A stretch of 64,000 bases of DNA, taken from the NCBI GenBank assembly GCA_018066865.1, contig JAGPVT010000102.1, positions 1 through 64,000 on the forward strand. The letters are read 5' to 3'. Made by a program: the position numbers and the translations under genes. This stretch comes from Marinobacter sp. (GTDB taxonomy: Bacteria; Pseudomonadota; Gammaproteobacteria; Pseudomonadales; Oleiphilaceae). Positions within the stretch are counted from its first letter, which is position 1; each line of letters starts with the position of its first letter. Under the pieces are notes generated by a model. That model was not told where the DNA came from, searched no databases, and was given only the letters and a program-made list of their open reading frames with translations. Below are positions 17,003-25,623 of the stretch, in pieces.

Positions 17003-17328
17003 TCAGCACCAGCGGAAAAGCAGCAGCTGGAAGTTGATATTGAAAATCTGAAGCAATGGCACTGTCTTCAGGTAACCCAGGCCCAACTGAAGTCAAAAGC
17101 CTTCAAAACCAGCTGATGACGTTCTTCCCGCCGCTGCTTCGTCAAATAACGCCCACCGCTATCAATCTGCTCTCCAGCCTCAGTGATGAGCAGGCGAGGG
17201 AGCTGGCTGACAATATGGCCAATAAGCACCGGGAGCTCGAAGCGGAATCTCTGGTCGGCAGGCACCAAAGTACCATCAACGACTGGTCAGAAAATCGCGT
17301 CGCAAGCTTACGAGTAGCTAAATCGTAA
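17003..17328 (+). pseudogene. Decayed DUF6279-type lipoprotein gene
   Basis: Two frames together spell a DUF6279-like protein. In one frame, after a TGA at 17000, the sequence EKQQLEVDIENLKQWH then QVTQAQLKS is readable. Past an AAAA run at 17096-17099 the frame shifts, and the track ORF at 17056-17328 continues as LQNQLMTFFPPLLRQITP then LSSLSDEQARELADNMANKH. These match the middle and C-terminal parts of DUF6279 lipoproteins. The signal peptide and lipobox are absent, part of the middle is missing, and the frames do not join. This looks like a gene remnant. A sequencing error could explain the frameshift but not the missing N-terminus. It ends 11 bases inside the convergent SDR gene. Confidence 0.6.
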
Positions 17329-18088
17329 GATAGCCGCCGTCGGCATTGATGCAGGCGCCCGTGGTGTAGCTTGAAGCATTCGATGCCAGATACAGCACAG
17401 TGCCCGCCATCTCGCCGGGATCGGCAACCCGCTTCATGGGAATGTGTGCCATAGCCTGCTTCTTAATGGCTTCATTAGAGGTCAAAGCGCTGGCAAACTT
17501 GGTATCCGTCAACCCCGGTAACAGAGCGTTCACGCGAATATTCTGCTGGCCCAGTTCCATGGCGAAGGATTTGGTCATGGAGATAACAGCAGCTTTGGTC
17601 ACAGAGTATATTCCCTGGTAATGGCCCGGATTCACACCGTTTACAGACGCCACGTTAACAATCGAACCACCGCCGTTTTTCTTCATCATCTGCGCACCAC
17701 GGGCACACATGAAGAAGTAACCGCGAATGTTGACGTCGACTGTTTTATGGAAAGCACCAAGATCTGTGTCTTCAATCGGGCCAAAATACGGGTTAGCTGC
17801 GGCGTTATTGACCAGAATATCCAGCTTGCCGTGTTGTTTTTCAATATAGGCCCAGATGGCTTCAATCTGGTCCATCTCGCCGATGTGGCACGCATAGGCC
17901 TCGGCGCTGCCTCCAGACTCACGGATGCTGCTGGCTACGGCTTCACAACCGTCAATCTTGCGGCTGGTAACAATCACGTGAGCTCCATAGTCCGCGAGAG
18001 TGCGGGCAATGCTTTCGCCAATGCCACGGCTGGCACCAGTAATCAGAGCGATTTTGCCGGTCAGATCAAACAGGTCTTTCTTGCTCAT
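17318..18088 (-). CDS. SDR family oxidoreductase (last gene of the catabolic operon)
   Basis: A 256-residue short-chain dehydrogenase. The NAD-binding TGASRGIG at about residues 18-25, NNAA, the catalytic Ser (VASVNG) and YSVTK are intact, followed by the PGLTDTKF and CINADGGYLTI ends typical of FabG-like enzymes. A Ser-Arg pair after the second strand (VTSRK) suggests NADP(H). It is the promoter-distal gene of a minus-strand group starting at 21935; the gap to the histidine phosphatase gene is 17 bases. Likely oxidises or reduces a hydroxyacyl-CoA intermediate. Confidence 0.88.
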   Translation of the reverse strand: MSKKDLFDLTGKIALITGASRGIGESIARTLADYGAHVIVTSRKIDGCEAVASSIRESGGSAEAYACHIGEMDQIEAIWAYIEKQHGKLDILVNNAAANPYFGPIEDTDLGAFHKTVDVNIRGYFFMCARGAQMMKKNGGGSIVNVASVNGVNPGHYQGIYSVTKAAVISMTKSFAMELGQQNIRVNALLPGLTDTKFASALTSNEAIKKQAMAHIPMKRVADPGEMAGTVLYLASNASSYTTGACINADGGYLTI

Positions 18089-18105
18089 TCATTCACCTCA
18101 ATGTG

Positions 18106-18795
18106 TTATCGGAACGTCACCAGGGCGGGGTCTTCCGCTTCCAGGTGGCTGTAATTATTGAAAACAGACAGGCTGCGGCGGCCAGCGGAGTAGAGAACCC
18201 GGGTAACGCTGGTATTGGCGATCACTTCATTTAACGCCAATGCTCTTTGATCTTCCAGGCCCAGAAGGTACTGGCACATCACCGCAATGGGGCCTCCAGA
18301 TGTGGACACCAGAACATCCCCACCGTCTGCGAACTCAATCATTTCATCAAAGGCTGCAAGCACCCGGTTTTTGAAATCCGTCCAGGTCTCGTCGTACTCC
18401 GCGTCATAATCTCCGGACGCCCACCTGCGCAACGCCTTCACAAAAGTCTGCTGAAAGGCTGCTGCGGGTTTCGGGAAAGCAGCAAGATCTCTTGCCATAA
18501 CCTGCCGATCACTCCATTCGGGCCGGTAGCGGTTAACAACAGAGACGTGATCGAACTCGTTAAAGCCGGTAGTCACCTGCATACCCGGCAACTTAGCACC
18601 GTACCCGGTCGCGATGGCTTCAACGGTCTCTCGATGGCGTTGCAAGTCGCCGCCAAAAATCGCAGCTGGCGCTATCTTGCCGACCATCCAACGGCCCAGA
18701 ACCCTGCCCTGCTCCCAACCTCTGGGCGAAAGCTGATCGTAGTTTTCCTTGCCAAAACTGGCCTGGCCGTGGCGCAAAAGGTACACCGTAGCCAT
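18106..18795 (-). CDS. Histidine phosphatase family protein
   Basis: A 229-residue phosphoglycerate-mutase-like phosphatase. The phospho-histidine motif LLRHGQASFG is at residues 6-15 and the second His lies in VSTSGGPIAVMCQYL region context (the usual GGH position reads SGGP, so the second catalytic His is not obvious). It sits between a kinase-fold gene and an SDR and overlaps the kinase gene by one base (TAATG), so translation is probably coupled. Its presence beside an acyl-CoA kinase-like gene hints at phosphate removal from a metabolic intermediate. Confidence 0.82.
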   Translation of the reverse strand: MATVYLLRHGQASFGKENYDQLSPRGWEQGRVLGRWMVGKIAPAAIFGGDLQRHRETVEAIATGYGAKLPGMQVTTGFNEFDHVSVVNRYRPEWSDRQVMARDLAAFPKPAAAFQQTFVKALRRWASGDYDAEYDETWTDFKNRVLAAFDEMIEFADGGDVLVSTSGGPIAVMCQYLLGLEDQRALALNEVIANTSVTRVLYSAGRRSLSVFNNYSHLEAEDPALVTFR

Positions 18796-19859
18796 TACAG
18801 AAAGCTCTCTGAAATCAGTCGCTGGCAGCGCTTCTCAAGATAGTTGGCCGCATGGCCAAACGCCGCAAAACGCTTGTCGCTGGTCTGGCCGTGGTAGAAC
18901 CGGTAATAGATCTGCTGAACAATCACCGCCAACCGGAACAACCCGTAAATCTCATAGAAATCGAAGTTATCCGCCCGAAAACCGGACGTCTCCATGTAGT
19001 ACGTCACCACTTCCTTGCGTGTGAGCATGCCGGGGCGGTGCGTAGGCTGACGGCGCAGCATCTGGAACGGGCCTTCGTCGTCCGCCTCAATCCAGTAGGC
19101 AAGCGTGTTGCCCAGATCCATCAGAGGGTCGCCAATCGTTGCCATTTCCCAATCCAGCACCCCAATTACCTCAAATGGGTTGCCCGGGTTCAGCACCACG
19201 TTGTCAAAACGGAAGTCGTTGTGAATAACAACCTGGGCAATGTCATTTGGCATCTTGTCATTCAGCCAGGACATAACCGCCTCAAAATCGCCGACATCGT
19301 CTGTGCGGGCTTTACGGAAACGATCACTCCAGCCGCCGATCTGACGCTGAACATACCCCTCACCCTTGCCCAGAGAATCCAGGCCCGCAGCCTTGGTATC
19401 AACTCGGTGCAAATCCACCATCTTGTCAATCACGCTCAGACACAGCTTGCGTGTATCGGTTTCATTCAATTGCAGATCGTTGGGGAAGTCCTGGCGCAGG
19501 ATGATGCCGTTCAAGCGCTCCATCACGTAAAAATCGCACCCCAACACGTCGTGATCGTCGCAAATGGCGATGATATCGGGCACATAAGGGTAGATGGGCT
19601 TCAGCGCCTGCATCACCCTCGCTTCACGCAGCATGTCGTGGGCAGATTTTGCAATCTTGCCAAAAGGTGGGCGGCGCAAAACAAATGAGCGGTCACCGTA
19701 GTCCACCTGATACGTCAGATTGGAAGCACCGCCCGGGTACTGACGGATAATCGGCTCGCCCGTGAGATCCGGGACGGCACCTTTCATAAACCGGTCAACG
19801 GTCGAAAGATCGAGCTCCTCACCTTCGCGGATGTCCTCCGCTTGATCAATCTGGGTCAT
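18795..19859 (-). CDS. APH-type phosphotransferase (ACAD10/11- and LvaA-like kinase)
   Basis: A 354-residue kinase-fold protein of the aminoglycoside/choline phosphotransferase family. The nucleotide loop region GGASNLTYQVDYG and Lys/Arg-rich strand, the Brenner motif HNDFRFDNVV (catalytic Asp), and DWEMATIGDPLMDLG (metal Asp) are intact. In mammalian ACAD10/11 and in bacterial levulinate operons such kinases phosphorylate 4-hydroxyacyl-CoAs, working with an acyl-CoA dehydrogenase, as here. Antibiotic resistance is unlikely given the operon context. Confidence 0.85.
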   Translation of the reverse strand: MTQIDQAEDIREGEELDLSTVDRFMKGAVPDLTGEPIIRQYPGGASNLTYQVDYGDRSFVLRRPPFGKIAKSAHDMLREARVMQALKPIYPYVPDIIAICDDHDVLGCDFYVMERLNGIILRQDFPNDLQLNETDTRKLCLSVIDKMVDLHRVDTKAAGLDSLGKGEGYVQRQIGGWSDRFRKARTDDVGDFEAVMSWLNDKMPNDIAQVVIHNDFRFDNVVLNPGNPFEVIGVLDWEMATIGDPLMDLGNTLAYWIEADDEGPFQMLRRQPTHRPGMLTRKEVVTYYMETSGFRADNFDFYEIYGLFRLAVIVQQIYYRFYHGQTSDKRFAAFGHAANYLEKRCQRLISESFL

Positions 19860-19890
19860 TCCAAGCTCTCCTTTTACTCTCGTGTTCCGG

Positions 19891-20712
19891 TCAGGCCTTG
19901 GCCTTACCGCCCATCTTCTTCATCCAGCGCTTGCTCTCTTCGTACATGAGCTTGTCGAAAGCCCAGGGCACGTAGCGCTTGAATATCCAAAGGCGGCGCT
20001 CTTTGGCGTGGGGTAACACCCAGAAATCCTTGTTCTTGACCGAACGCACTATATCTTCTGCAACGTGATCGGCTGAAATATTGGAGCGCTTCATCAGCTT
20101 ATTCACACTTTGCTGAATACCGGGAATATCCGAACGCATGCTGTTGGTCAGGTTGGTCTGGAAAAACGCCGGGCAAACGCAGCTGACGTGAATGCCGTCA
20201 CTCCGCAATTCCTGGCTTAAAGTTTCCGACAATGCAATAACACCGGCCTTCGATACATTGTAGCTATCCATCAGCGGCGCCAACATCAGGCCCGCCATGG
20301 AGGCAATGTTCACAAACGCACCTGAACCCTGCTTCTTGAACTGCGGCGTAAACGCCTTACAGCCTCGCACCACGCCCAGCACGTTGATATCCAAAATCCA
20401 TTCCCAATCGGCCATGGTGGTATCTTCAATCGACCCGGCAGACGCCACGCCGGCATTATTCACCACCACATCCACGCCGCCCCACTTCTCAGTGAGGTCC
20501 GCACAGATTTTTTCCAGATCCGTCAGCCGCCGAACATCGCACTCTACAAAGTAGCCTTCGCCACCGGCATAGTTGATTTCCTGCTCAACACCAACGCCTT
20601 GCTCGGAATTAATGTCACCGATACAGACCTTGGCGCCTTCTCTGGCATAACGCAGTGCAATGGCCCTGCCAAGGCCGCTTGCGCCGCCTGTTACGAATAC
20701 TCTTTGTGTCAT
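19891..20712 (-). CDS. SDR family oxidoreductase
   Basis: A 273-residue short-chain dehydrogenase. TGGASGLG is at residues 8-15, with NNAG, the catalytic Ser (NIASMAG) and YNVSK all in place. VCIGDIN after strand two has an acidic Asp, favouring NAD(H). It lies between the acyl-CoA dehydrogenase gene (11-base gap) and the kinase gene (31-base gap), so it belongs to the same operon. A probable role is dehydrogenation of a hydroxyacyl intermediate. Confidence 0.88.
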   Translation of the reverse strand: MTQRVFVTGGASGLGRAIALRYAREGAKVCIGDINSEQGVGVEQEINYAGGEGYFVECDVRRLTDLEKICADLTEKWGGVDVVVNNAGVASAGSIEDTTMADWEWILDINVLGVVRGCKAFTPQFKKQGSGAFVNIASMAGLMLAPLMDSYNVSKAGVIALSETLSQELRSDGIHVSCVCPAFFQTNLTNSMRSDIPGIQQSVNKLMKRSNISADHVAEDIVRSVKNKDFWVLPHAKERRLWIFKRYVPWAFDKLMYEESKRWMKKMGGKAKA

Positions 20713-20723
20713 AGTGTTTTCCG

Positions 20724-21935
20724 TTAGTTTTTATATTTGCGTAACTCGATGCGAGCAACCGTAGCCCGATGCACCTCATCCGGGCCATCTGCCAAACGCA
20801 GCACACGAGCATAGGCAAACAATTGGGTCAACGGGAAGTCGTCGTCACTCACCCCGGCACCACCGTGAATCTGAATTGCCTGATCGACAATGGTTTGCAA
20901 CATTGAAGGAACAACCGCCTTGATCATAGCAACTTCCTGAATGGCGCCCGCAATCCCCTTGGTATCCAGCGCCCAGGCACATTTCAGAGTTAGCAGACGC
21001 GCCTGTTCAATCGACATGCGGGCATTGGCAATAATATCCGGATTACCGCCCAGCTTCGCCAACGGGCGACCAAACGCCTCACGGCTCATCGCCCGCTTCA
21101 CCAGAAGTTCAAGCGCACGCTCAGCTGCGCCGATAGCGCGCATACAGTGGTGCACACGGCCAGGCCCAAGACGACCTTGGGCAATTTCAAAGCCACGCCC
21201 GGGGCCTGCAATAAACGCACTCTTGGGCAAGCGCACATTTTCAAACAGCACCTGGCCATGCCCGTAAGGCTCGTCGTACTCCCCAAACACCGGAAGCATA
21301 CGTTCAATTTTCACACCCGGCGCATCAAGCGGAACCAGAACCATGGAGTGGCGGCGATGCTTATGGGCATCCGGGTCCGAAAGCCCCATAAAGATGGCGA
21401 CCTTGCAGTCAGGATGACCAATGCCGGTACTCCACCACTTACGGCCATTCAGCACCACTTCGTCACCTTCAACCACCGCCGTTGCTTCCATGGTGGTTGC
21501 ATCGGAAGAGGCTACGGCGGGCTCAGTCATGCAGAACGCCGAACGGATTTCGCCGCTGAGCAAACGCGGTAACCATTCGGCCTTCTGTTCTTCAGAACCG
21601 TAGTGAATCAGCACTTCCATATTGCCGGTATCCGGCGCATTGCAGTTAAAAATCTCAGGCGCAATAAAACTGCGGCCCGTCTCTTCAGCAATCAGAGCGT
21701 AATCGGAGTTAAGTAGGCCACAACCGTATTTCTCATCCGGGAAGAACATGTTCCAGAGCCCTTGGGCTTTGGCCTTTTCTTTCAACTCCTTGATGATTGG
21801 CAGCACAACCCAGCGATTTTCAAGCGACGCCAGCTCTTTATGGTACTGAGCTTCAACCGGGAAAATCTCTTCCGCCATAAACGCTTTTACACGCTTGAGA
21901 TAATCCTGACCTTTCTCGGAGATACTGAAATCCAT
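20724..21935 (-). CDS. Acyl-CoA dehydrogenase family protein
   Basis: Starting at 21935 (MDFSISEKG..., GAGGG upstream) it has 403 residues, close to the usual length; the track start at 21992 is too early. The FAD and substrate motifs CMTEPAVASSDATTMEATA and RKWWSTGIGHPDCKVAIFMG are clear, and QIHGGAGVSDDDFPLTQLFAYARVLRLADGPDEVHR near the C-terminus is the classic signature. The sequence is closest to the ACAD10/11 branch, matching the adjacent kinase gene. First gene of the operon and next to a divergent LysR regulator. Confidence 0.9.
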   Translation of the reverse strand: MDFSISEKGQDYLKRVKAFMAEEIFPVEAQYHKELASLENRWVVLPIIKELKEKAKAQGLWNMFFPDEKYGCGLLNSDYALIAEETGRSFIAPEIFNCNAPDTGNMEVLIHYGSEEQKAEWLPRLLSGEIRSAFCMTEPAVASSDATTMEATAVVEGDEVVLNGRKWWSTGIGHPDCKVAIFMGLSDPDAHKHRRHSMVLVPLDAPGVKIERMLPVFGEYDEPYGHGQVLFENVRLPKSAFIAGPGRGFEIAQGRLGPGRVHHCMRAIGAAERALELLVKRAMSREAFGRPLAKLGGNPDIIANARMSIEQARLLTLKCAWALDTKGIAGAIQEVAMIKAVVPSMLQTIVDQAIQIHGGAGVSDDDFPLTQLFAYARVLRLADGPDEVHRATVARIELRKYKN

Positions 21936-22044
21936 TGCTGAACCCTCACGAAAATTGAATACCGGAAAAAGAGTGCGATGAACAAAAAGCACGATGAGAG
22001 CAGTCTACGGTTACACCAACTATTACACGACTGAATTATTCTTA

Positions 22045-22067
22045 TCGTTTACTATTAACTTCGTTTA
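22045..22067. promoter_or_regulatory. Direct repeat upstream of the LysR gene
   Basis: TCGTTTA occurs twice at 16-base spacing (22045 and 22061) in the 153-base gap between the acyl-CoA dehydrogenase operon and the divergent LysR gene. Spacing of about one and a half helical turns could suit a LysR dimer contact or autoregulation. This is only a positional inference. Confidence 0.25.
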
Positions 22068-22088
22068 TTCACAAAGAGCACACTGAAC

Positions 22089-22982
22089 ATGGCCGGTACT
22101 CGCCTTGACCTCAACCTTCTGCATGTTTTTGACACTATATATCGGGAAGGAAGCCTCACCCGCGCAGCAAAGGCGTTGCACCTGACCCAGCCGGCGGTAA
22201 GCCACTCCCTGTCGCGCCTGCGGGATCATTTCGATGACCCGCTGTTCACCCGTCAGGGCAATCAGATGGTACCAACACCTCTGGCCCGCCGCTTCCTCGA
22301 ATCCATGAAACCCGGGCTTACCCAGATTCAGGGAGCGGTGAATCAGTTTCATGCATTTGATCCGGCGAATCAGCGCAAAACCTATTCACTGGGCCTGAGG
22401 GATGTTCTGGAATCGACTTTTCTGCCGCAGTTCATGCAACGGCTGGATCCTTATCCGGAACTGGAGATTGCCAGCAAACGCATTCCTCGTCGGGAAATGG
22501 AAACACAACTCGCGGCTGGCAAACTGGACTTTGCCGTTGACGTTCTACTGCCGGTCAGCAGTCAAACGTCACATGAGCTTCTAAGGCAGGACAGGCTTGT
22601 GGTTCTGGCACAGAAAGGGCACCCGCTGGCATCAAAGGCATTGGACATGGATGGGTATCTTTCAGCGCGTCACGTGCTGGTTTCGTCACGTACGGAAGGG
22701 CCCGGGATTGAGGATTTTGAACTGTCGAGGCTCGGGGTTCAGCGCAGCATCCGCCTGCGTTGCCAGCATTACTACGCGGCCTGCCGGGTCGTGGAAGCAA
22801 CCGATCTTTTGCTGACCATGCCGGAAACTTACGCCAGAATTATTGCAGAGCGAGCCAACATTACCATAATGAACCCGCCAGCAGACCTGCCCTCACTCGA
22901 TGCGCATCTATATTGGCACAAGGCTTATGGTCAGGAACCTGCGCTAATCTGGTTCCGGGAACAGCTCAAAGCGATTCAGTAA
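22089..22982 (+). CDS. LysR family transcriptional regulator
   Basis: A 297-residue LysR-type regulator. The helix-turn-helix is at residues 10-65 (LLHVFDTIYREGSLTRAAKALHLTQPAVSHSLSRLRDHFDDPLFTR), followed by a periplasmic-binding-like ligand domain. The head DLNLLHVFDTIYREGSLTRAA resembles the NodD/LeuO/PcpR group with long-range inducers. It is transcribed away from the acyl-CoA dehydrogenase operon and is the likely regulator of it. The stop overlaps the convergent membrane protein by 7 bases. Confidence 0.88.
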   Translation: MAGTRLDLNLLHVFDTIYREGSLTRAAKALHLTQPAVSHSLSRLRDHFDDPLFTRQGNQMVPTPLARRFLESMKPGLTQIQGAVNQFHAFDPANQRKTYSLGLRDVLESTFLPQFMQRLDPYPELEIASKRIPRREMETQLAAGKLDFAVDVLLPVSSQTSHELLRQDRLVVLAQKGHPLASKALDMDGYLSARHVLVSSRTEGPGIEDFELSRLGVQRSIRLRCQHYYAACRVVEATDLLLTMPETYARIIAERANITIMNPPADLPSLDAHLYWHKAYGQEPALIWFREQLKAIQ

Positions 22983-23344
22983 GCGCCCACAGCAGCAAGG
23001 AAGCCAAAAAATCCGATCGCCGTTATACCGAGCGAGGCAGTCACAATACCAAATCCCCACCAGATGGCTGCGCCATCCGAAATAGCGACTCCATGGCCGC
23101 GCAGTGTGCGATAAAACGCCCAAGGCCCAAGAAGAAACGCCCCGACCACTGCAAACACCAACCCGACACTGATGCCAGCAAAGGTCCAGGTAGCAAGCGT
23201 TGTGGCGCGGTCTGAAACACTGGCAGCAGCACTGTCAGTAACCCCGTGATGCTCCAGGAACTTCTTGCAGAAGAACCACAACAGCGCAAAGAGCGCTGCT
23301 ACGAACACAAGGCCACCAATAATAGTAAGAAGGCGATAAAGCAC
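22976..23344 (-). CDS. Hypothetical three- or four-helix membrane protein
   Basis: A 122-residue protein from a GTG at 23344, with AGGAAG before it. At least three strongly hydrophobic segments are visible (LLTIIGGLVFVAALFALLWFF; TWTFAGISVGLVFAVVGAFLLGPWAF; GFGIVTASLGITAIGFFGFLAAV), so it is an inner-membrane protein. I do not recognise a family. It starts only two bases past the stop of a Cys-rich small protein gene (23347), so the two are probably one transcript. Confidence 0.7.
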   Translation of the reverse strand: MLYRLLTIIGGLVFVAALFALLWFFCKKFLEHHGVTDSAAASVSDRATTLATWTFAGISVGLVFAVVGAFLLGPWAFYRTLRGHGVAISDGAAIWWGFGIVTASLGITAIGFFGFLAAVGAY

Positions 23345-23346
23345 GA

Positions 23347-23565
23347 TCAGGCTTCCTGTAAGTTAGGGCAAACGTCAGGCCGGAAAATGCGGCTCTGGCA
23401 AACACTCGAAACCGGGCCTCGCAAACAGATAACATTGGTAGAGAGTAATACCCTGGGAACGTCGACGATAGGCTGAAAGGCAAAGGTAAAAGAAAAGTCC
23501 AGGCCTTCCCCACAGGCGCATTGCTCACAGTGGGACTCATCAAAGAGGATTTCTGGCTTTTTCAC
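23347..23565 (-). CDS. Small Cys-rich hypothetical protein
   Basis: I start it at a GTG at 23565 (GGAG five bases upstream), giving 72 residues instead of the 86 in the track. The N-terminal part has a tight Cys group CEQCAC, and three further Cys lie downstream (NVICLRG, SSVCQS, PDVCPN). Six Cys in 72 residues suggest metal binding or disulfides. There is no signal peptide. It precedes the membrane protein gene by two bases. I do not recognise the family. Confidence 0.55.
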   Translation of the reverse strand: MKKPEILFDESHCEQCACGEGLDFSFTFAFQPIVDVPRVLLSTNVICLRGPVSSVCQSRIFRPDVCPNLQEA

Positions 23566-23759
23566 ACTGACTCCGATGTTTTGAGCCGGGAAAATCCGCC
23601 GGATCAATAAAAAAGTATCTGGCCGCCACTATAGCCACGAAAAGCTTGCTGGTAAAACGACTTACAGTAAAAGTCTATCAAACGCTGGCATCCGCTAGTC
23701 ACGCAACTACACTGGGCTTTAGCATTCGTTCAAGCCTTTCAATTAAAGGAGTCTCCATA

Positions 23760-24926
23760 ATGGCCCAAACTACCCGTATCGCAGTAACCCCGGGCGATGG
23801 CATCGGCCCGGAAGTCGTGGGGGAAGCCATACGCTGCCTGGAAACCTTGCGCGCAAAGCACAGCCTGGCGCTTGAATGGACGCGCTTCCCCTGGCCTTCA
23901 CATGCCTGGCATCAGGAGCATGGCGAGTCCATGCCCGATGACGCCCTGGCCCAGCTCAAAGCCTATGACGCCATATTACTCGGCGCCTTGGGTGACCCGG
24001 GACCTCTGGACGACCCGAATCGTTATCTATTAACCGACAGCGTCTCTCTGGCGCCTTTGCTGGATATGCGCAAAGGCTTTGACCAGTGGGTGTGCGAACG
24101 CCCTGCTCGCCTGTTACCCGGCGCCCGCCAATATCTCGCCGATGAGCGAGCAAAAGACATCGATATGCTGGTGATCCGGGAAAACTCCGAGGGCGAGTAT
24201 GTGAGCCAGGGTGGCCGGCTGCGCAAGGGAACCGAAGATGAGATTGCCACCCAGATGGAAGTGTTTACCCGCAAGGCGACCAACCGCATTATTCGCTATG
24301 GGTTTGAACAGGCTCGTGCCAGGGCTGCAGACCGCGTTAAAGAGGGCCGTACCAGAAGCTTCCGTACTCCTGATGGCAGTCGGGATGGCCGTAGTTGCGA
24401 AAGTCAGGTGTGCCTGATTACCAAACGCAACGCCCTGCGCTACTGGGGCGACATGTACACCGAGGCATTTGAGGACATCAGCAAGGAGTATCCGGACGTA
24501 GCCACGCACCACGAGCTGGTAGACGCCGCCTGTATGAAGTTCGTGCAAAGCCCGTGGGCCTTTGACGTGGTGGTCGCCAGCAATCTGCAGGGCGACATTC
24601 TTACGGATCTTGCGGCCGTGTTGTCGGGTGGCATGGGCGTTGCCCCATCCTGCAACCTGAACCCCACAGATCCGGAAATGCCCTCCATGTTCGAGCCCAC
24701 CCATGGCAGTGCTCCGGACATTGCCGGCCAGGGCCTGGCGGACCCGACAGCCATGTTGTTTACCACCGCACGCATGCTGGAGTGGCTGGGCCGGAAGGAT
24801 CCTGTTATGGCGGCGGCTGGCAAGGAGTTGTTTGACGCTGTGGCAGCAGACTTGGCAGAGAGTGCCTGTGCCCGGCGGAGAACCAGGGAGATCGGCGAAG
24901 CGATCTGCCAACGGCTTTCAGCCTGA
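23760..24926 (+). CDS. Isocitrate/isopropylmalate dehydrogenase family protein
   Basis: A 388-residue beta-decarboxylating dehydrogenase starting at 23760, where AAAGGAG lies eight bases before the ATG. It shows ITPGDGIGPE-like TPGDGIGPEVV at the N-terminus, RENSEGEYVSQGGR, the catalytic Lys in CLITKRNALRYW, and GDILTDLAAVLSGGMGVAPS with HGSAPDIAGQGLADP near the C-terminus. The pattern resembles tartrate/malate dehydrogenases (TtuC/DmlA) more than LeuB. An inserted loop of about 15 residues (RTRSFRTPDGSRDGR) separates the usual helices. Probable reaction: NAD-dependent oxidative decarboxylation of a 2-hydroxy acid. Confidence 0.85.
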   Translation: MAQTTRIAVTPGDGIGPEVVGEAIRCLETLRAKHSLALEWTRFPWPSHAWHQEHGESMPDDALAQLKAYDAILLGALGDPGPLDDPNRYLLTDSVSLAPLLDMRKGFDQWVCERPARLLPGARQYLADERAKDIDMLVIRENSEGEYVSQGGRLRKGTEDEIATQMEVFTRKATNRIIRYGFEQARARAADRVKEGRTRSFRTPDGSRDGRSCESQVCLITKRNALRYWGDMYTEAFEDISKEYPDVATHHELVDAACMKFVQSPWAFDVVVASNLQGDILTDLAAVLSGGMGVAPSCNLNPTDPEMPSMFEPTHGSAPDIAGQGLADPTAMLFTTARMLEWLGRKDPVMAAAGKELFDAVAADLAESACARRRTREIGEAICQRLSA

Positions 24927-24954
24927 GGAATCAGAATAATTGAGAGACCAGAGC

Positions 24955-24986
24955 AACAGAGCCAGAAAAAGTTTTCTGGCTCTGTT
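24955..24986. terminator. Bidirectional intrinsic terminator
   Basis: A 15-bp perfect inverted repeat (AACAGAGCCAGAAAA / TTTTCTGGCTCTGTT) with a 2-base centre lies 28 bases after the dehydrogenase stop and before the convergent DUF1439 stop (25004). T and A runs flank both sides. Confidence 0.8.
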
Positions 24987-25003
24987 TCATTCATAAGCGC
25001 CTA

Positions 25004-25576
25004 TTAATCAGCCATCACAAATTCGAGACGCCCCGGCGCTACACGCACATCCATAGGCACCATGCCGAACATTCGCTGGGCAGCGTTGGTTTCATCCAGA
25101 CGGTAAACCGGCATGGTTTCAAGCATCTGGGCCACAACCCGCATAACGTTGTCGGTGATTGGCGCCAGATCGCCCTTGAAGAAGCCCGCATCAACACTGC
25201 TTTCCAGCAGTTTTATTCTGCGGATGTAAATAGCCTTTTCCTTGCTGTCGTAGACCGGTGCGCCTTCAATCTTCAAAGCAATATCAACCGGCAGTTTGGC
25301 CAGAAATGCGTTCAGCGCGACCTGCCCTTTCAAGTCAATCACCGCAACATCCCGACCATCCGGCCCCAAGGTAACGTCGGCGCCATCAAGGCTCAGACTT
25401 AGTGGAGAGCCATTCTTCAGCTGCAGGCGATCGTAGTCACGAACCGCGTCCTGCAGGTGACGCTCCAGTTCGCCTTCCGAGATTGAATAGGGGGAAAGGC
25501 TGGCACACCCGCTGGACAAGGCAAGCACCAGAAACACCATGCCCCAGAGGCCACTCAGGTGCAGTTTATTCATCAT
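25004..25576 (-). CDS. DUF1439 (YceB-like) lipoprotein
   Basis: A 190-residue precursor with a lipoprotein signal peptide (lipobox LSSGC, mature Cys at about residue 24). The mature part matches the DUF1439 family: YSISEGELERHLQ at the start, then alternating strands and DVTLGPDGRDVAVIDLKGQV. E. coli YceB is its best known relative and has no known activity. Predicted to be anchored in the outer membrane facing the periplasm. Confidence 0.82.
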   Translation of the reverse strand: MMNKLHLSGLWGMVFLVLALSSGCASLSPYSISEGELERHLQDAVRDYDRLQLKNGSPLSLSLDGADVTLGPDGRDVAVIDLKGQVALNAFLAKLPVDIALKIEGAPVYDSKEKAIYIRRIKLLESSVDAGFFKGDLAPITDNVMRVVAQMLETMPVYRLDETNAAQRMFGMVPMDVRVAPGRLEFVMAD

Positions 25577-25623
25577 TGTCTCTCCATGGGTTTGACCATC
25601 TGCGCGGCGGCAGCGCAGGCCGT

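Noticed and set aside
16824-17096. 90-aa minus-strand ORF with a short hydrophobic stretch
   Set aside because: The C-terminal part looks mildly protein-like, but no ribosome site supports the start and its N-terminus is antisense to the DUF6279 remnant. It may be part of the same decayed region.
18795-19859. Aminoglycoside resistance kinase
   Set aside because: The APH fold is present, but the operon with acyl-CoA dehydrogenase and SDR genes points to a metabolic acyl-CoA kinase.
24114-24911. 265-aa minus-strand ORF antisense to the dehydrogenase
   Set aside because: Shadow of the beta-decarboxylating dehydrogenase; composition and lack of motifs argue against coding.
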